Assembly (NCBI GenBank): GCA_035771175.1
Contig: CM069593.1
Location: 14,273,908-14,337,907 of the forward strand
Source: Paratinospora sagittata
Taxonomy: Eukaryota > Streptophyta > Magnoliopsida > Ranunculales > Menispermaceae
Reading direction: 5' to 3'
DNA length: 64,000 nucleotides
The notes under the pieces were generated by a model that was given only the letters and a program-made list of their open reading frames with translations, ran no database searches and had not been told where the DNA came from. Made by a program: the position numbers and the translations under genes. Every line of letters starts with the position of its first letter. The stretch's first letter is position 1. This document shows positions 47,162 through 58,651 of the stretch, one piece after another.

Positions 47162-48955
47162 CGTACGTACGTGATTTCTTGATCATTCCATGGAGGAGCT
47201 GGCTTTTTTTTATATATAATGGTGGAAGAATCTTAATTCTCTTCATCATCACTTTATTGAATATGTGGTAATTTTTTGCTTGCTTGATCAATGCAAGATT
47301 AATTTGAATTAATTCTTGGAATATTGTGGGTTTGATGGGAAGTTGGTCACTCAATTGTACTATGGTGGGTTTTGGGCAGGAGTTTTTGTGTTGTTGATTC
47401 TATATATGTTTCATGTTTCAAAAATAAAAAGAAATAATACAAGTGCAGCAGCAGCTGGTTGGTGATGATAATATATATTATATTTATGTGTATATTAGCT
47501 TTCTGTCCCCTCTGGGCTTTTAAGATATTTTTGGCACAAATGAGAATAGGTTAATTACTATACTATTCTTTAAACTTAGATGTACATGTGATAGAATATT
47601 GACTATGAATTTGTAATTTTACATATTAATTGTTTTCAAAAGTAGAATGAGACCCATAAGGTCAAATTTCAACATTTTTAATTTATACCATACTGGAGTA
47701 TATAACTAATTAATTATATCAAAGGAAAATATCTTAGCATTAGTAGAGAAACACAATAACATAAATATCTAACGTGGACATACATCAATCTTGTTTCAAC
47801 CAAGATTATTATAAAATAATGTCCATAGTAATATATATATTTTATAATAGTTGTGATCAGTATAAGATAGTTGTGATCCTAACGTTGTTTTTAAAAGAAA
47901 ATATCTATATGCCAACCCAATAGCTTCGAATAACTAAAGAGTTGCATCTACGAACTCACCCACTCACATGCTTTTTCAATTTTGGGATGACTCATATGGG
48001 AATAGAGAATCTTATACTTCCTCTTCATGTGAATTTTAGGGATTGATTTGAGAGGAAGTGGTTTTGTTACAAGTTTCATTTATTATCAATTAATTAAATT
48101 TTACAGTTTTTGTTAATTTAACAATATATTGATGGATTTTAAGGGTAAAATGACTTTTTCTTATCTGAAAATGAGAGTAAAAGTATAAAAAGGTAAAAGA
48201 AAATTTGTATAAGAAGGGCTAAAGGGAGAAATATTAATTGAAGAAAGATGTAAAAGTAAATGAGGTTTATACATTAAGAACCTGGGAATGGTTAAATACA
48301 TTGATTGTATCATATTGCCTATAAGCTTATAAAATAATTATAATATAATCTATAAAGATAATATTGAAAGAATGACGAGAGAGATCGATCGAGGGCATTA
48401 TAATGAGTGTTAATTAAGTATTAATAACTTGACACATTTGAAAAGTCTCAATAGTCAAAATGTTTAATCATATAGTTCTAGGCTTCTTTAATTAATTAAT
48501 AACCTTTTGAAAAATCTTATTAGAGATCTAATTGAGATTTGGGGGCCGGGGTTGGTTCAATTCCTTCTTATTTTCTTAATCCTAATCAATTAGCACAAGT
48601 GTTCTTTAATGATAGTATCTTCTAATTAAACACATTAAATTATATTATTGTTAATTTAAGTAATTAAGCATTTGGTGTTAATTTGAAGGTACCTTCCCCG
48701 TAGAGTACAGCTATCGCGTGAGCTAATGGGTCGCCCAGCCAACCGGCCAATGCTCACTGCTCACTCGTTAGCGACCTAAGTCGATCACAACCACCAGTGA
48801 TCAAGTCTTTTGGACAAATTTTTTAACATCCACACATTTAATAGTATTTTAGGTAATATTTTAATAATTAATATTTTCCTTTTTAAAGAAATACAATGTC
48901 GAAACGCAACATTTCTCATATGTATTAGCTAGCATACCATTACCGGTTTTGATAC
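47162..48955. other. Intergenic AT-rich DNA
   Basis: 3' flank of the MIZ1-like gene followed by featureless AT-rich sequence. A GC-richer patch at about 48690-48800 has no ORF and is unexplained, perhaps a repeat fragment. Confidence 0.55.
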
Positions 48956-48959
48956 CACT

Positions 48960-49115
48960 TTTTTTTTTTTTACCAGTTTTTCGACACTCAAAAAATGTCC
49001 TCTTTTTCTTTGGGCGAAACTAGTTTTCTCGGACTCGGACATTGTAGAGTCATTTGGATTAGCCCTTCCACCAGAGATGAATAAATGGAGGCACGTCGAG
49101 GATTGAACTAATACC
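48960..49115 (-). mobile_element. Possible truncated SINE
   Basis: On the minus strand a B-box-like AGTTCAATCCTCG near the 5' end is followed by a body and a poly(A) tail (poly(T) at 48960-48972). ATACCAC occurs directly outside both ends (about 48952 and 49111), as a short target duplication would. The A box is missing, so a 5'-truncated copy is inferred. Confidence 0.45.
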
Positions 49116-49901
49116 ACTTATTTAATAGATTCTCAACTAATATCAATATTATTGCAAACTTAAGCCACTTTTGGTTCCTGTAAAGATTTACTATAAAAAA
49201 ATTTAAAGAGTAATGCTATCTATATTTATCATAGACGTTAACGCTATTTTTTGACGTTAACACCGAACCTCTTCAAATATTCGGATGCTGCGCAATACAA
49301 ATGCAGTACTGGTTGCTAATTTGACACCCACCATACATAAAATATTTTTTAAATTTAAATACTAATAAGAGTTAAATTTTAAGTATTTGGTGCCATGAAC
49401 TTCCATGAGTCACGGTTCATGCCTAGCTTCCTAAGAAGACCGATTGATTATGGTTGAGATGGGGCGGGACCTGTGGAGCAATGGGCTCAGTTTTGGGTTC
49501 TAACCAGGCAGGCTTTATTGATAAAACCAAACTAGTCTTCCAATCTTCTTTCCCACCCAGAAAATGAAAGAGTCAAAAATATCTGTGCCACTTGGATTTG
49601 CAGCCGTTGGGTACATTCTTCCAACAATCAACTTTGCATGACTTCTTATTTCAGTCACTTCAATCACCCATATTGAACATTTGTAATCCTCAAAAAACCT
49701 TAGCACCCATAAATTATATACAATTCCAAAGAGCAAAAAAAAGCCAACCAGAAAATAAAGAAATATCTGCATTTCCTGCTTCATTAATTCTCCACCACCA
49801 GTTACCTTCTCTGCTCTCATACAATTTGCTCATATTCTACCTTGAACACATAGTAGCCGATTCATCTTGGGTTGATTTAATTACCAGTTTTTCTGAAGAA
49901 G
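49116..49901. other. Intergenic and 5' region of LC8 gene
   Basis: AT-rich; the last part is the LC8 promoter and leader. ORFs at 49515-49820 (-) and 49592-49930 (+) lack recognisable domains. Confidence 0.55.
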
Positions 49902-50430
49902 ATGTTGGAGGGAAAGGCAGTAGTGCGTGAATCAGACATGCCAGAGGCAATGCAGAGTCATGTATTGGAGTTAGCTTACCAAGCACTTGATCTCCATGAA
50001 GTCTCAGACTGCAAATCCATTGCTCAACACATCAAACAGGTTTTTAATTCCCAGCTTCTTTCCTTTCTCAATCTTCTTTGTAATAGAAAACCCATTTTAT
50101 AAATTCATCATTTTCTATTTACATATCAACATATCAAATTAGTAGTACTATAGGTAGCTATATTGTATGATGCATATGTAATATTATAAGTTTTTAGGTA
50201 AGCATGTCTTGGAATTGCAGAAATTTGATGAGGCCTATGGACTTTCATGGAATTGTGTAGTTGGTGTTGATTTTGGTTCTTGCATTACACATCTTTCTGG
50301 AAGTTTCATCTTCTTCCATGTGGAGATGATGGAGTTTCTGGTCTTCAAGGATGGAACAGATACTGAGAGTGAAATCAAGGATGAGGCAATTGGTGTGCTG
50401 CTTAAAGGAGGAAATAATAAGAACATGTAA
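49902..50430 (+). CDS. Dynein light chain LC8-type family protein
   Basis: Two exons, 49902-50039 and 50221-50430 (GTTTTT donor, TTGCAG acceptor), encode 115 aa. The LC8 fold is evident: MLEGKAVVRESDMPEAMQSH, ELAYQALDLHEVSDCKSIAQ, KFDEAYGLSWNCVVGVDFGS and ITHLSGSFIFFHVEMMEFLVF. Seed plants generally lack dynein heavy chains, so their LC8 proteins act as dimerising hubs for short linear motifs in other proteins (established for the family). Here a C-terminal tail of about 22 residues, acidic then ending GGNNKNM, extends past the usual LC8 end. The usual FG(S/R)...THE peptide-groove residues read FGSCITHLSG, close to the plant form. The specific partner is unknown. Confidence 0.92.
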
Positions 50431-51055
50431 GGTGTTCCCTAGATATATCTTATTTATCTAAATTATATATCCTAATTGCAACTTATACAGCTTGGTGTCA
50501 CAGTATATATTTGACATTTCAAGAATGTAGTGTATCGAAACAATTGAATATATATACATGATTTTTTGAATTCAAAAGGGCTTATTGGGTCTAAATATTC
50601 ATTCTAGTTTTGATCAGACGAACGAAATTGTCGACATGGAGCTTAAGGGTCCTGAGTCAATAACCCCAACATATAGTATCTTATCAATAAATACTGACAC
50701 GATCAATTATACAAATCCCTTTTTTTACCTACTCTTATCATGTCATTGCATAAGCTTTCCCATCTAGCTTTGTCTACAACTTATATATATGTTAATATAT
50801 ATTTACCTATTTTAAGACCCTTTCAGAGTGCACATATAAAATAAGACAAGAAGTAATAAAACTATAATGGCTAGAACATGGTAAAGCAAATTCATCAAAG
50901 TGTAGTTACGTGCATGTGAGATATTCTACATGTTTGAATCATCTGTTGAAAAGCAACAAATACTAAGTTACGCATGGAAAATAAAAACAGTAAAGTTGCA
51001 TGTATATATATATCTGTTCTGTTCACCTGTGGAAGATGTGAGCATCCCGAATCGA

Positions 51056-51138
51056 TTAGGAAGAGATAACCTGCATCGCGAGGACTGGATTAAAATCCTG
51101 TTGATACAAACCTCAGGATGCAGATTATCCATTCCTAA
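51056..51138. repeat. Imperfect inverted repeat able to form an 83-nt hairpin
   Basis: Arms 51056-51083 and 51111-51138 pair at 23 of 28 positions around a 27-nt loop. It could be a MIRNA-like foldback or a remnant of an inverted-repeat element; the sequence alone does not decide. Confidence 0.6.
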
Positions 51139-51173
51139 CCCAAAAGAACACTTCAATACAAAACAATACACAA

Positions 51174-51223
51174 AAAGAAGAAGAAGAAGAAGAAGAAGAA
51201 GAAGAAGAAGAAGAAGAAGAAGA
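51174..51223. repeat. (GAA)n microsatellite
   Basis: About sixteen AAG units. Confidence 0.95.
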
Positions 51224-51265
51224 TAATATGAAGAGTGAAGTAGTACTGATAAATTTGCGAAAATT

Positions 51266-51359
51266 TATTTGTGTTTCCTCTAGTCATGACTCATGAGGGC
51301 ATAGTCTTCCAATATTTGTGTTTCCTCTAGTCATGATTCATGAGGGCATAGTCTTCCAA
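51266..51359. repeat. 47-bp tandem duplication
   Basis: Two adjacent near-identical copies, each with a palindromic core CATGA(C/T)TCATG. Confidence 0.85.
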
Positions 51360-52336
51360 GTTGAGGTTGGTGTGATATAAAGAGGTGCTTAAAGTATCAA
51401 AAGCCAAGATAAGATGATACTAATAACACAGATTCCGTTTCTATTCTGTTCTTTAGCAATCAATGATGGGTGTGCTGAGATCATCTCTTAGACAATGATG
51501 CATCACCTTACTAAATATAATCACTTATAATTAATAGAGTAAATTAATTCAGATGTGTCGATGATGACTAAGAAATACTAAATTTACAACTTGCTGCTTG
51601 CATAATTCAGAGAATTTAACACATCATTACTGTGCTTGAAGCTCTCTTATCACCATGGAATTGAATTTTTTTTGCTTTGCTATCTGTGTATTCTAGATAG
51701 ATTCTCTTGTTTTCTCTTTAATGATGAGACAAAATGGAGACATATTTTACTTGTGCCAACTACCAAGTTTGATGGTGATCACCTTCAGCTCATCAATATA
51801 TGTTCTATTCAGCTCACCAAACATATCTCACCTACCACCCTGAATTTTTATTAACAAAAATCTTTCATTCTATTTAGCAGCACATAAATTACTTGCAGCG
51901 AGATAGTAGCTTCCTGATTGATCCTAATTTCTATTGGATCTGTTAATTCTGGTTTGCAGTCAGTGGAATTCAAAGATACTAACTTCCCCATTTGTTCCTC
52001 CTCTGTTCTCACCTCTGCAGTAAAATGCAAGTCATGAAATCAGCTAATATGATGTTTACAAAGGACAAAACTTGAAACTCAAGCTCAAATATGAGAAGAA
52101 TGAGGGGGAAATGATAGCAACTTCCATGAAAACAGAGTAAGATAAATTAATGAGGGAAATAATCCCTGCATTTTGATATAGAGCATCAGGGTTTTAGAAA
52201 CTATGGCTGTTGTAGGTAGAGGTCAAGCTATGTATCTCAAGCTAACATAGTTTTTTCTTCTTCTTTTCAAATAACAAGTTAAAAATGCTAATATTTAACG
52301 AAACTGACACAAAATATTTACTAATCCTGCATTGAG

Positions 52337-52500
52337 ATTTTTTTTTTTTTGATAACAGAAGGTATCCTGTCCCAGCTAATCCCTTAAGCCCCCCGTTGCT
52401 CGAGCAGGAGATACCCCGAGGGGCCAAGTGAAGAGTTGAACTCGTGACCTCGTTTCCTGAGACGAGCGCCCGAGCCACTTAACCAATCGAAACATTGGTC
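52337..52500 (-). mobile_element. tRNA-derived SINE
   Basis: Read on the minus strand: A-box-like TTGGTTAAGTGGCTCGGG, B-box-like GGTCACGAGTTCAACTC, a GC-rich body (CTTGGCCCCTCGGGG) and a poly(A) tail (poly(T) from 52338). Imperfect duplications ATCCTGCATTGAG (52324-52336) and ATCCTTGATTGAA (52501-52513) flank it. Confidence 0.8.
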
Positions 52501-52513
52501 ATCCTTGATTGAA

Positions 52514-54125
52514 ACTTGACTATACAGTCAAGTGAGTTTAGTTTTTATATTTGACATGGTTGAGTAATCCATTCTGATCTTATTTTCCTGAGGTTTTTTA
52601 ACAGCAAATAAAAAGGTGTAGCATATTCCTGTAAAGGGTCATCTACTTGAGAAATGTGTGTAGGACGGATTTCACTCACTTGACTACCTTGAGGCTCAAT
52701 ACTAGTAAGAAAAAGACTTCACCTGATAAGTTGTGAGAAGATGTGGGTTCGATTACGTTATCCTCTCATGTGAAATAATGTAATAGGAGGGCCGGCCAGC
52801 GAACACTATTTCCCCAGTTTTCGAAAGGTGGTATTCAAAGTCGGAATTTCGCAGGGCAAATGGAGTCTACTACACTCTTTCTTGGCTTGTGTAGTATATT
52901 ATATTATGGGTCATTCCGAAGGGCTCCATATAGTTTTATTTTGGGGCTTAAGGTTGTGATATGAGATTATTATTTTAGTCCCCATGTACTTATTAATATC
53001 TCTAAATTTGCACTGAAATAACTATTTATTTATCAAACTTTTCAATGTTTGATTGTACACAAAAAAGAAAGTTGCCCTTCATTCATATAATCGAATAAAC
53101 CTAAAGACGAAGACTCGTTGTTACATATGCATATGTTAGGTACAATATAAACACTAATCATATGTTATATATATGTGCAAACTATGTATAAATATATTAA
53201 ACATTTAAACCTCTTTATAGTGATACTTTATAAATAAATAACTTTTACATAATCATAAAAAATTTTGATCCTAACTTAGACTAATTATAAATAAAAATAA
53301 TTTTTACATTGTAATAAATTATAATTTTTTTAAGTCTCATCTTAAAGAAATTTACCTTTTCATAGTAATAATTAACTATATATATATGTATAATTTTTTT
53401 AGGCCCCATTTTAAAAAAAATTTACTCTACATAATTAGACTTTTAAGATAACTTTTTATACTTTTGTGGATAGAATAATATTTTTTCAAAACATTTATTT
53501 AATTACTTCAATAGTTGATGATTAAAATAAAAATACTAAGTAAAATGTGTCCAACAAGGTGGGGTTTTAAAACAGGAGGACAGTGGCCACAAATCATGAC
53601 AAGGGTTATAACAAGGGTCATATAAGCCCAATATGAATTAAAATATTGAATTGACATTTAACAGATCTCGTCGAAGAATCGGACGGTTGCAAAACGCTGA
53701 GTGGTCGTGAACGTTAATTCAGGTTAAGCGGGAGGGCAATTAAGGAAGCGAGGTGGGGGGAGGGAAGAAGAACAGACATTCGAAAGAAAAACAAATAGAT
53801 GGAGAAGGAAGCTACGCGCGTGCCTGGTTGTCCCGCAGCGCAGATTCTGTGGTTCTCTCAATCGTTCAATTTCATCGCCTTTTGATGTTGTTCCTACTCA
53901 TCAGATTCTCTGATACCCTCTCCTTTTCTCTGTAATTCTCTCTCAATTTTATTCTCTCCATTTCTTTCTTTTTTCACTTTTCATGATGCCTTTGCTCAAA
54001 CTTACTTGTCCATTCCAATTTCTCCAATTCCTTTCATCAACTTCTTCTTCTTCTTTTTTGCTTTTCATTTTGAGTACCCTTTTCACACTGGTGATAGCTG
54101 ATAACGTTATTGATCTTCATGCGTT
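52514..54125 (+). other. Intergenic and 5' leader of DAR2-like gene
   Basis: A tRNA-like patch with GGGTTCGATTAC near 52750 is a weak SINE candidate. AT-rich DNA follows to about 53550. The last 450 bp are less AT-rich and should be the DAR2-like promoter and leader; a long upstream ORF starts at 53983. Confidence 0.5.
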
Positions 54126-54565
54126 ATGGGTTCTTCAGAAATCAGACATATCTCTAAGCAGTGCACCTCTGGTTCGTTCCTTCCTTCACTTCTTTTCTCT
54201 GTTCTTGTTTTTTTTTTTTTTTTTTTTTGTCTTAATTGTATGAATTTTGTGACTTTGATTTTTGATGAAATTCGATGGGTTGCTTTGCTTGTTTGTGGAG
54301 TTCTATCTTTTTGGTTTTATTTGTGAAAACTGTTTGGTTTGGTTTGATGTATTTGGTAATGAAAATTAATAATTATAACATCTCATGTGGTGGTTTATTT
54401 ATTTATTTTTTCTTGGGAATTCAGGGCACTCTGCAGTTGCTTCATCCTCAGGTGAGAAAAATTCTTGTTTTATGGGATGGCTTGATACGATCTTCAAGAG
54501 GGATACAAGTGGTAGTGGAACAAGGAATAGAAGGCGTCCACAGCTTCTCAGGGAGGAAAGCATGA
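53983..54565 (+). other. Upstream ORF overlapping the DAR2-like start
   Basis: An ATG at 53983 opens a frame through 54171. If the first intron is spliced as proposed (54172-54424) the frame continues in phase to a stop at 54565. This gives 109 codons in a different frame from the main protein, starting 143 nt upstream of the main ATG. It begins with a hydrophobic, signal-like segment (FLLFILSTLFTLVIA). It may repress translation of the main frame or be non-functional. Confidence 0.5.
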
Positions 54566-57500
54566 CTGGCCGTGCACCTCGTCGAGCTGTCGTAAGTTTC
54601 TTATTGCTATATATATATATGTATATGTTTTTTTTATCTTGGTTTCGTTTTATAAGTTTCTTATTGTTGTATATGTATGTAGTTGCATATGAGATAATAT
54701 CAAGTTTTTGCCAGTACTTAAAAAATATGTGGTTTTTTATTTGGTGAATAGAGCTCTTGATTTATAGACTTCTGTTTTTGAAAATTGAGTTATAAAACTG
54801 AAACCAGAGTTGTCAAGCATGGAATTAGTTTCATTTACTCATTCCCCCCCTTGCTATTTACTCCCTTTACATATGAATATCTATAAAAAATTATTTACTA
54901 ATGACTATTAAAATTTTAAATAAAAATGGGACTTTCTAGCTTGGTTTTGTATGGTTGTTTGTGCTTCTTCTTGAGGGATTGACTAGCTTAAACTGCTTTT
55001 TAGGACTGTTGCATGACTAAGCTTTGTACATTCAGGACGACCAAACAAGAGCTGAAAACGAGGAATTGGACCGTGCAGTTGCAGTTTCTCTGCGAGAAGA
55101 TTTAAGGAAACCAAATGGCAAGTATTCAATGACTAATAGGATCTAAAGGAGATAAACCATGGTACTTGTGGGAAATGCTGTCATGTTACCTGGATGTTCC
55201 CAGCTTCTTGATGTCATGTAGGACCAATCATTTCCACTTTCTCAGTGGATTTTTGCCAATATTTTGGTGTGCTCCAATTGTTAGGTTCAAACTTTGTAGA
55301 GTTGAATGACAGAATCCATATAAATGATCACAAATAGTTGCTATAAGGCTTAATGTAGATGATATTTGGTTTGTCAATGCACCGAATATCTGCCTGGTAG
55401 ATACTTTCTTGCTGTTTGACTGGAACATTTTATGTTATAAATCATCAGGAGCAGTAGTTAAGAAGAAAAAAAAAAGATGCTGGGGGTTTCTTGACCTTGA
55501 TTTGAAAGTTCTCTCCTAATGCATAATAATCATCAAACAGTCTGATTTCTACCAAAGGACCAAGGGCCTTATAAATAGACCGCTAAATATTGCAGTCTTT
55601 GGGTCATGACAGTATTTCCATTTGTGACCTCTATCTCACTAAGGGTTTTTTTTTTTTTTCCTTTTTTATGCTCAAAGATTCATGTAATAATGCATACATA
55701 CCAATTATAACATATTCGTGGATTGATGGAATCTGCAGGATTCAGAAGGCCAACAGATAGTGACAAAGATCTTGCTCGAGCACTTCAAGACTACTGGAAT
55801 TCACCTTCATATTCACCTTATGGTCACACACATATTTTTCCTGGAGAATCCAGGTAACCTTCCATACTCCTCTTTGAGTTTCATTTTATTTTGATCATAT
55901 TAAGAAATCGTGAAGAGTTGATTTAAAACTTGGTCAGTTGACTCAGCAATTTGGATCATATTTTTGGGCCATCGAATCAAATATTGGACATTTTGTTAGA
56001 GTTATTGAATTAAATTTGTGTATCTTACCTTCTGAACTTGATGGTCATTAGACTAGCCATTTCTGAGTCTTACTGAGTTGAATACTTGATGTAAGAATTG
56101 GCTTAAATATGAGTTTTACTGACCCAAGATCCCTGAGCTTCTTAGTGATGCATGAGTTGACTCCCCAAAATTAAGCTCTTATAGTCTGGTGAATTGGCTC
56201 ATTCATGAATATTGCACTTCTATTTCCAATTGATCGAATGATTGTATGTTTGCATATACCTGGCAGATATTGTGCGGGCTGCAAGAATCTTATAGACCAT
56301 GGAAATTATTTAGCATGTATGGCAACTTTTTGGCACCCAGATTGCTTTTGCTGTCATGCTTGTGCTTTGCCAATCACAGAGAATGAGGTGTCTAATTTTT
56401 AATTTTTTTCGATATTCTGTCCGTCTTCTTGAGACTTTGAACTAAATCTATGGAGCAGGGGGATACTTCATGTTAAAATAGTTTGTTCTGAATCATTATT
56501 TGTTCAACTCTGATTTGTTTCCCTTGAATCAAGTTTTCTTTGTCAGGGAAGAACCCGTACCACAACACCTGTTTCAAAGAGTTGCATCATCCCAAATGTG
56601 AAGTCTGCCATCAATTTGTAAGAAAACGCGAAGCATCTTTGAACACCCCTCTTCCCCCTACTGCAATCGGTTATTTGTTGTATGAAATTATCAGATTTTG
56701 AATCTCTTCTCCAAGGTCTTATATGTAGTTGCATTGCTTCAACTGGGCTCCGATTATCTAAACTTTAAAAGCCAACATGGTGCCTAGTTAATTTTTTATA
56801 AGAACTGAATTTCTTTGGTATATCATACCTACTATCAATTAGCATTCCATAAGCAGAAAAGGATTATGTTATCTCTAACTATATACTGCTTGCAAAATTC
56901 AAAGAAGATCAATTTGTAGAAGGCCTGCACCACTTGTTGCAAGTTTAATAATTTCTTTTAGGACCAAAAACTGCTAATTCGTTTAGAGCTATTGAACTTG
57001 CCAAACCAGAAACTAGAGTTTTTTTTTTTCTTTTTATTAATAACCAGAAACTAGAGTTGTATGCATTATATTGACAGAAAGCAACCCTCTTTTACTATGA
57101 GTTGAAGCACCTAATTTGTGAAAATTCTCATTAATGTCTGTTCTTATAATTATGCATTTTTCCAGATTCCGATGAATGGGGCTGGTCTAATAGAATATAG
57201 ATTTCACCCATTTTGGGGCCGAAAGTATTGTCCCTCACATGAACACGATGGCACAGCTCGTTGCTGCAGTTGTGAAAGACTTGAGGTATGATTAAACTTA
57301 TAAGATACGAATTAAGTTGTTTCAGTTAACTTTTCTTATTATTCAAAATATTAGAAAACAACAAATTTCCATGGAGATCTTTATTACCTATTGGCGTAAT
57401 ATGTTTTCTTGTACTCGTTTCTTTTTATGCTGATAGTCACGGACTGCAAGATATGTTTCTCTTGGAGATGGACGGTGTCTATGCTTAGAGTGCTGTGAAT

Positions 57501-58651
57501 CTGCTGTTATGGACACTGGTGAATGCCAACCGCTTTATCACGCCATCAGGGACTTCTATGAGGGAATGAACATGAGACTTGAGCAACAGATTCCCCTTCT
57601 TCTTGTTGAACGACAAGGGCTTAATGAAGCTATTGAAGGGGAGAAAAATGTGACTAGATATTCCCTCTTATAAATTTCTTTTTGTGTTTCTTTTATTTTA
57701 TTTGTGGAAGTTCCATATTGATTCAGATTCACTTCTTGTTTCCAGGGTCATCATCACATGCCTGAGACTAGGGGTTTATGTCTGTCTGAAGAGCAGACTA
57801 TTACTAGTGTAAGATCAGACATTTATTCCAAGCATTCTCTTTATCCATTACAATTTACTTGATCTTCATGACTAACGTATCATTGATTTATTATTTCTGT
57901 TATGATAAATATAGATCTTTAGAAGGCCAAGATTTGGAGGAAACCGACTTATTGGAATGAGAACACATCAACAGAAGCTGACTCGAAAATGCGATGTTAC
58001 CGCTATTCTTGTCTTGTATGGCCTCCCAAGGTAAAAGTCTAGTAATATACAGAAAGAAGCATTTGATTTTGAACTGTGCGCTGTTTCTTCCCTTAACTGA
58101 AGCCATCACAATCGCATGGTACTTCAATTGCATAAATCTAGTGGTTTGTTGATGAATGCAGATTATTGACAGGTTCTATTCTTGCTCATGAATTGATGCA
58201 TGCATTGTTACGTCTCAGAGGTACTATTACTCATTTACATATACACTAATCCTAGAAGCAATTTTCTTTTTGGAACATCAATTTCTCATTAACTTTCTTT
58301 ATTACTGATATAGGCTACCGCAATCTAAGCCCGACGGTGGAGGAAGGTATATGTCAGGTGCTATCTCACATGTGGCTCGAATCAGAAGTCCTGCCCAGAT
58401 TACCAAGTGTGCCATCTACATCAAGAGCTTCACCATCATCATCATCATCATTGCCATCATCATCATCATCTAAAAAGGGTGGAATTTCTGAACGTGAAAA
58501 GAAGTTAGGAGAGTTCTTCATGCATCAGATTGCTAATGACACCTCAACAGCCTACGGAGAAGGATTCAAAATAGCCATTAATGCCACCAACAAATATGGA
58601 TTACGTAGAACTTTGGACCATATTCATCTAACCGGGGCCTGCCCTTCATGA
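54126..58651 (+). CDS. DAR2: DAR2-like LIM-domain ubiquitin-activated peptidase (DA1 family)
   Basis: DA1-family peptidases limit organ growth by cleaving regulators of cell proliferation after ubiquitin-dependent activation; DAR2 acts in root meristem size (established). Twelve exons: 54126-54171, 54425-54591, 55036-55117, 55739-55853, 56267-56387, 56534-56617, 57166-57285, 57437-57649, 57746-57808, 57915-58030, 58162-58220 and 58314-58651; 1524 nt, 507 aa. Order: N-terminus with [10 protein letters not shown]; one clear UIM ([15 protein letters not shown]); a second UIM-like LARALQDYW in which the usual Ser is Tyr; a LIM domain ([17 protein letters not shown]...HPKCEVC); then the DA1-like peptidase with [27 protein letters not shown] and the zinc-metallopeptidase HEXXH motif HELMHALL. 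A Ser-rich loop lies before the C-terminal [15 protein letters not shown]. The intron after exon 3 uses a GC donor. Start chosen because ATG 54126 joins in frame and resembles the DAR2 N-terminal extension; ATG 54472 is an alternative. Confidence 0.92.
55118..55738 (+). other. GC-AG intron of DAR2-like gene
   Basis: The donor reads ATG|GCAAGT and the acceptor CTGCAG|GA. Only this joint keeps the frame (...RKPNG-FRRPT...); the GT four bases further on would lead to a stop in the next exon. Confidence 0.75.

Larger units (their letters stand above)
50431..52323. other. Intergenic region downstream of LC8
   Basis: It holds an imperfect hairpin (51056-51138), a (GAA)n tract (51174-51223) and a 47-bp tandem duplication (51266-51359). 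No protein-coding gene is recognised. Confidence 0.6.

Noticed and set aside
50930..51226. ORF ending in a long Arg run
   Set aside because: It reads through the hairpin and the (GAA)n tract; no homologous domain.
52700..52920. Possible SINE with GGGTTCGATTAC B-box
   Set aside because: No A box, poly(A) tail or target duplication could be found.
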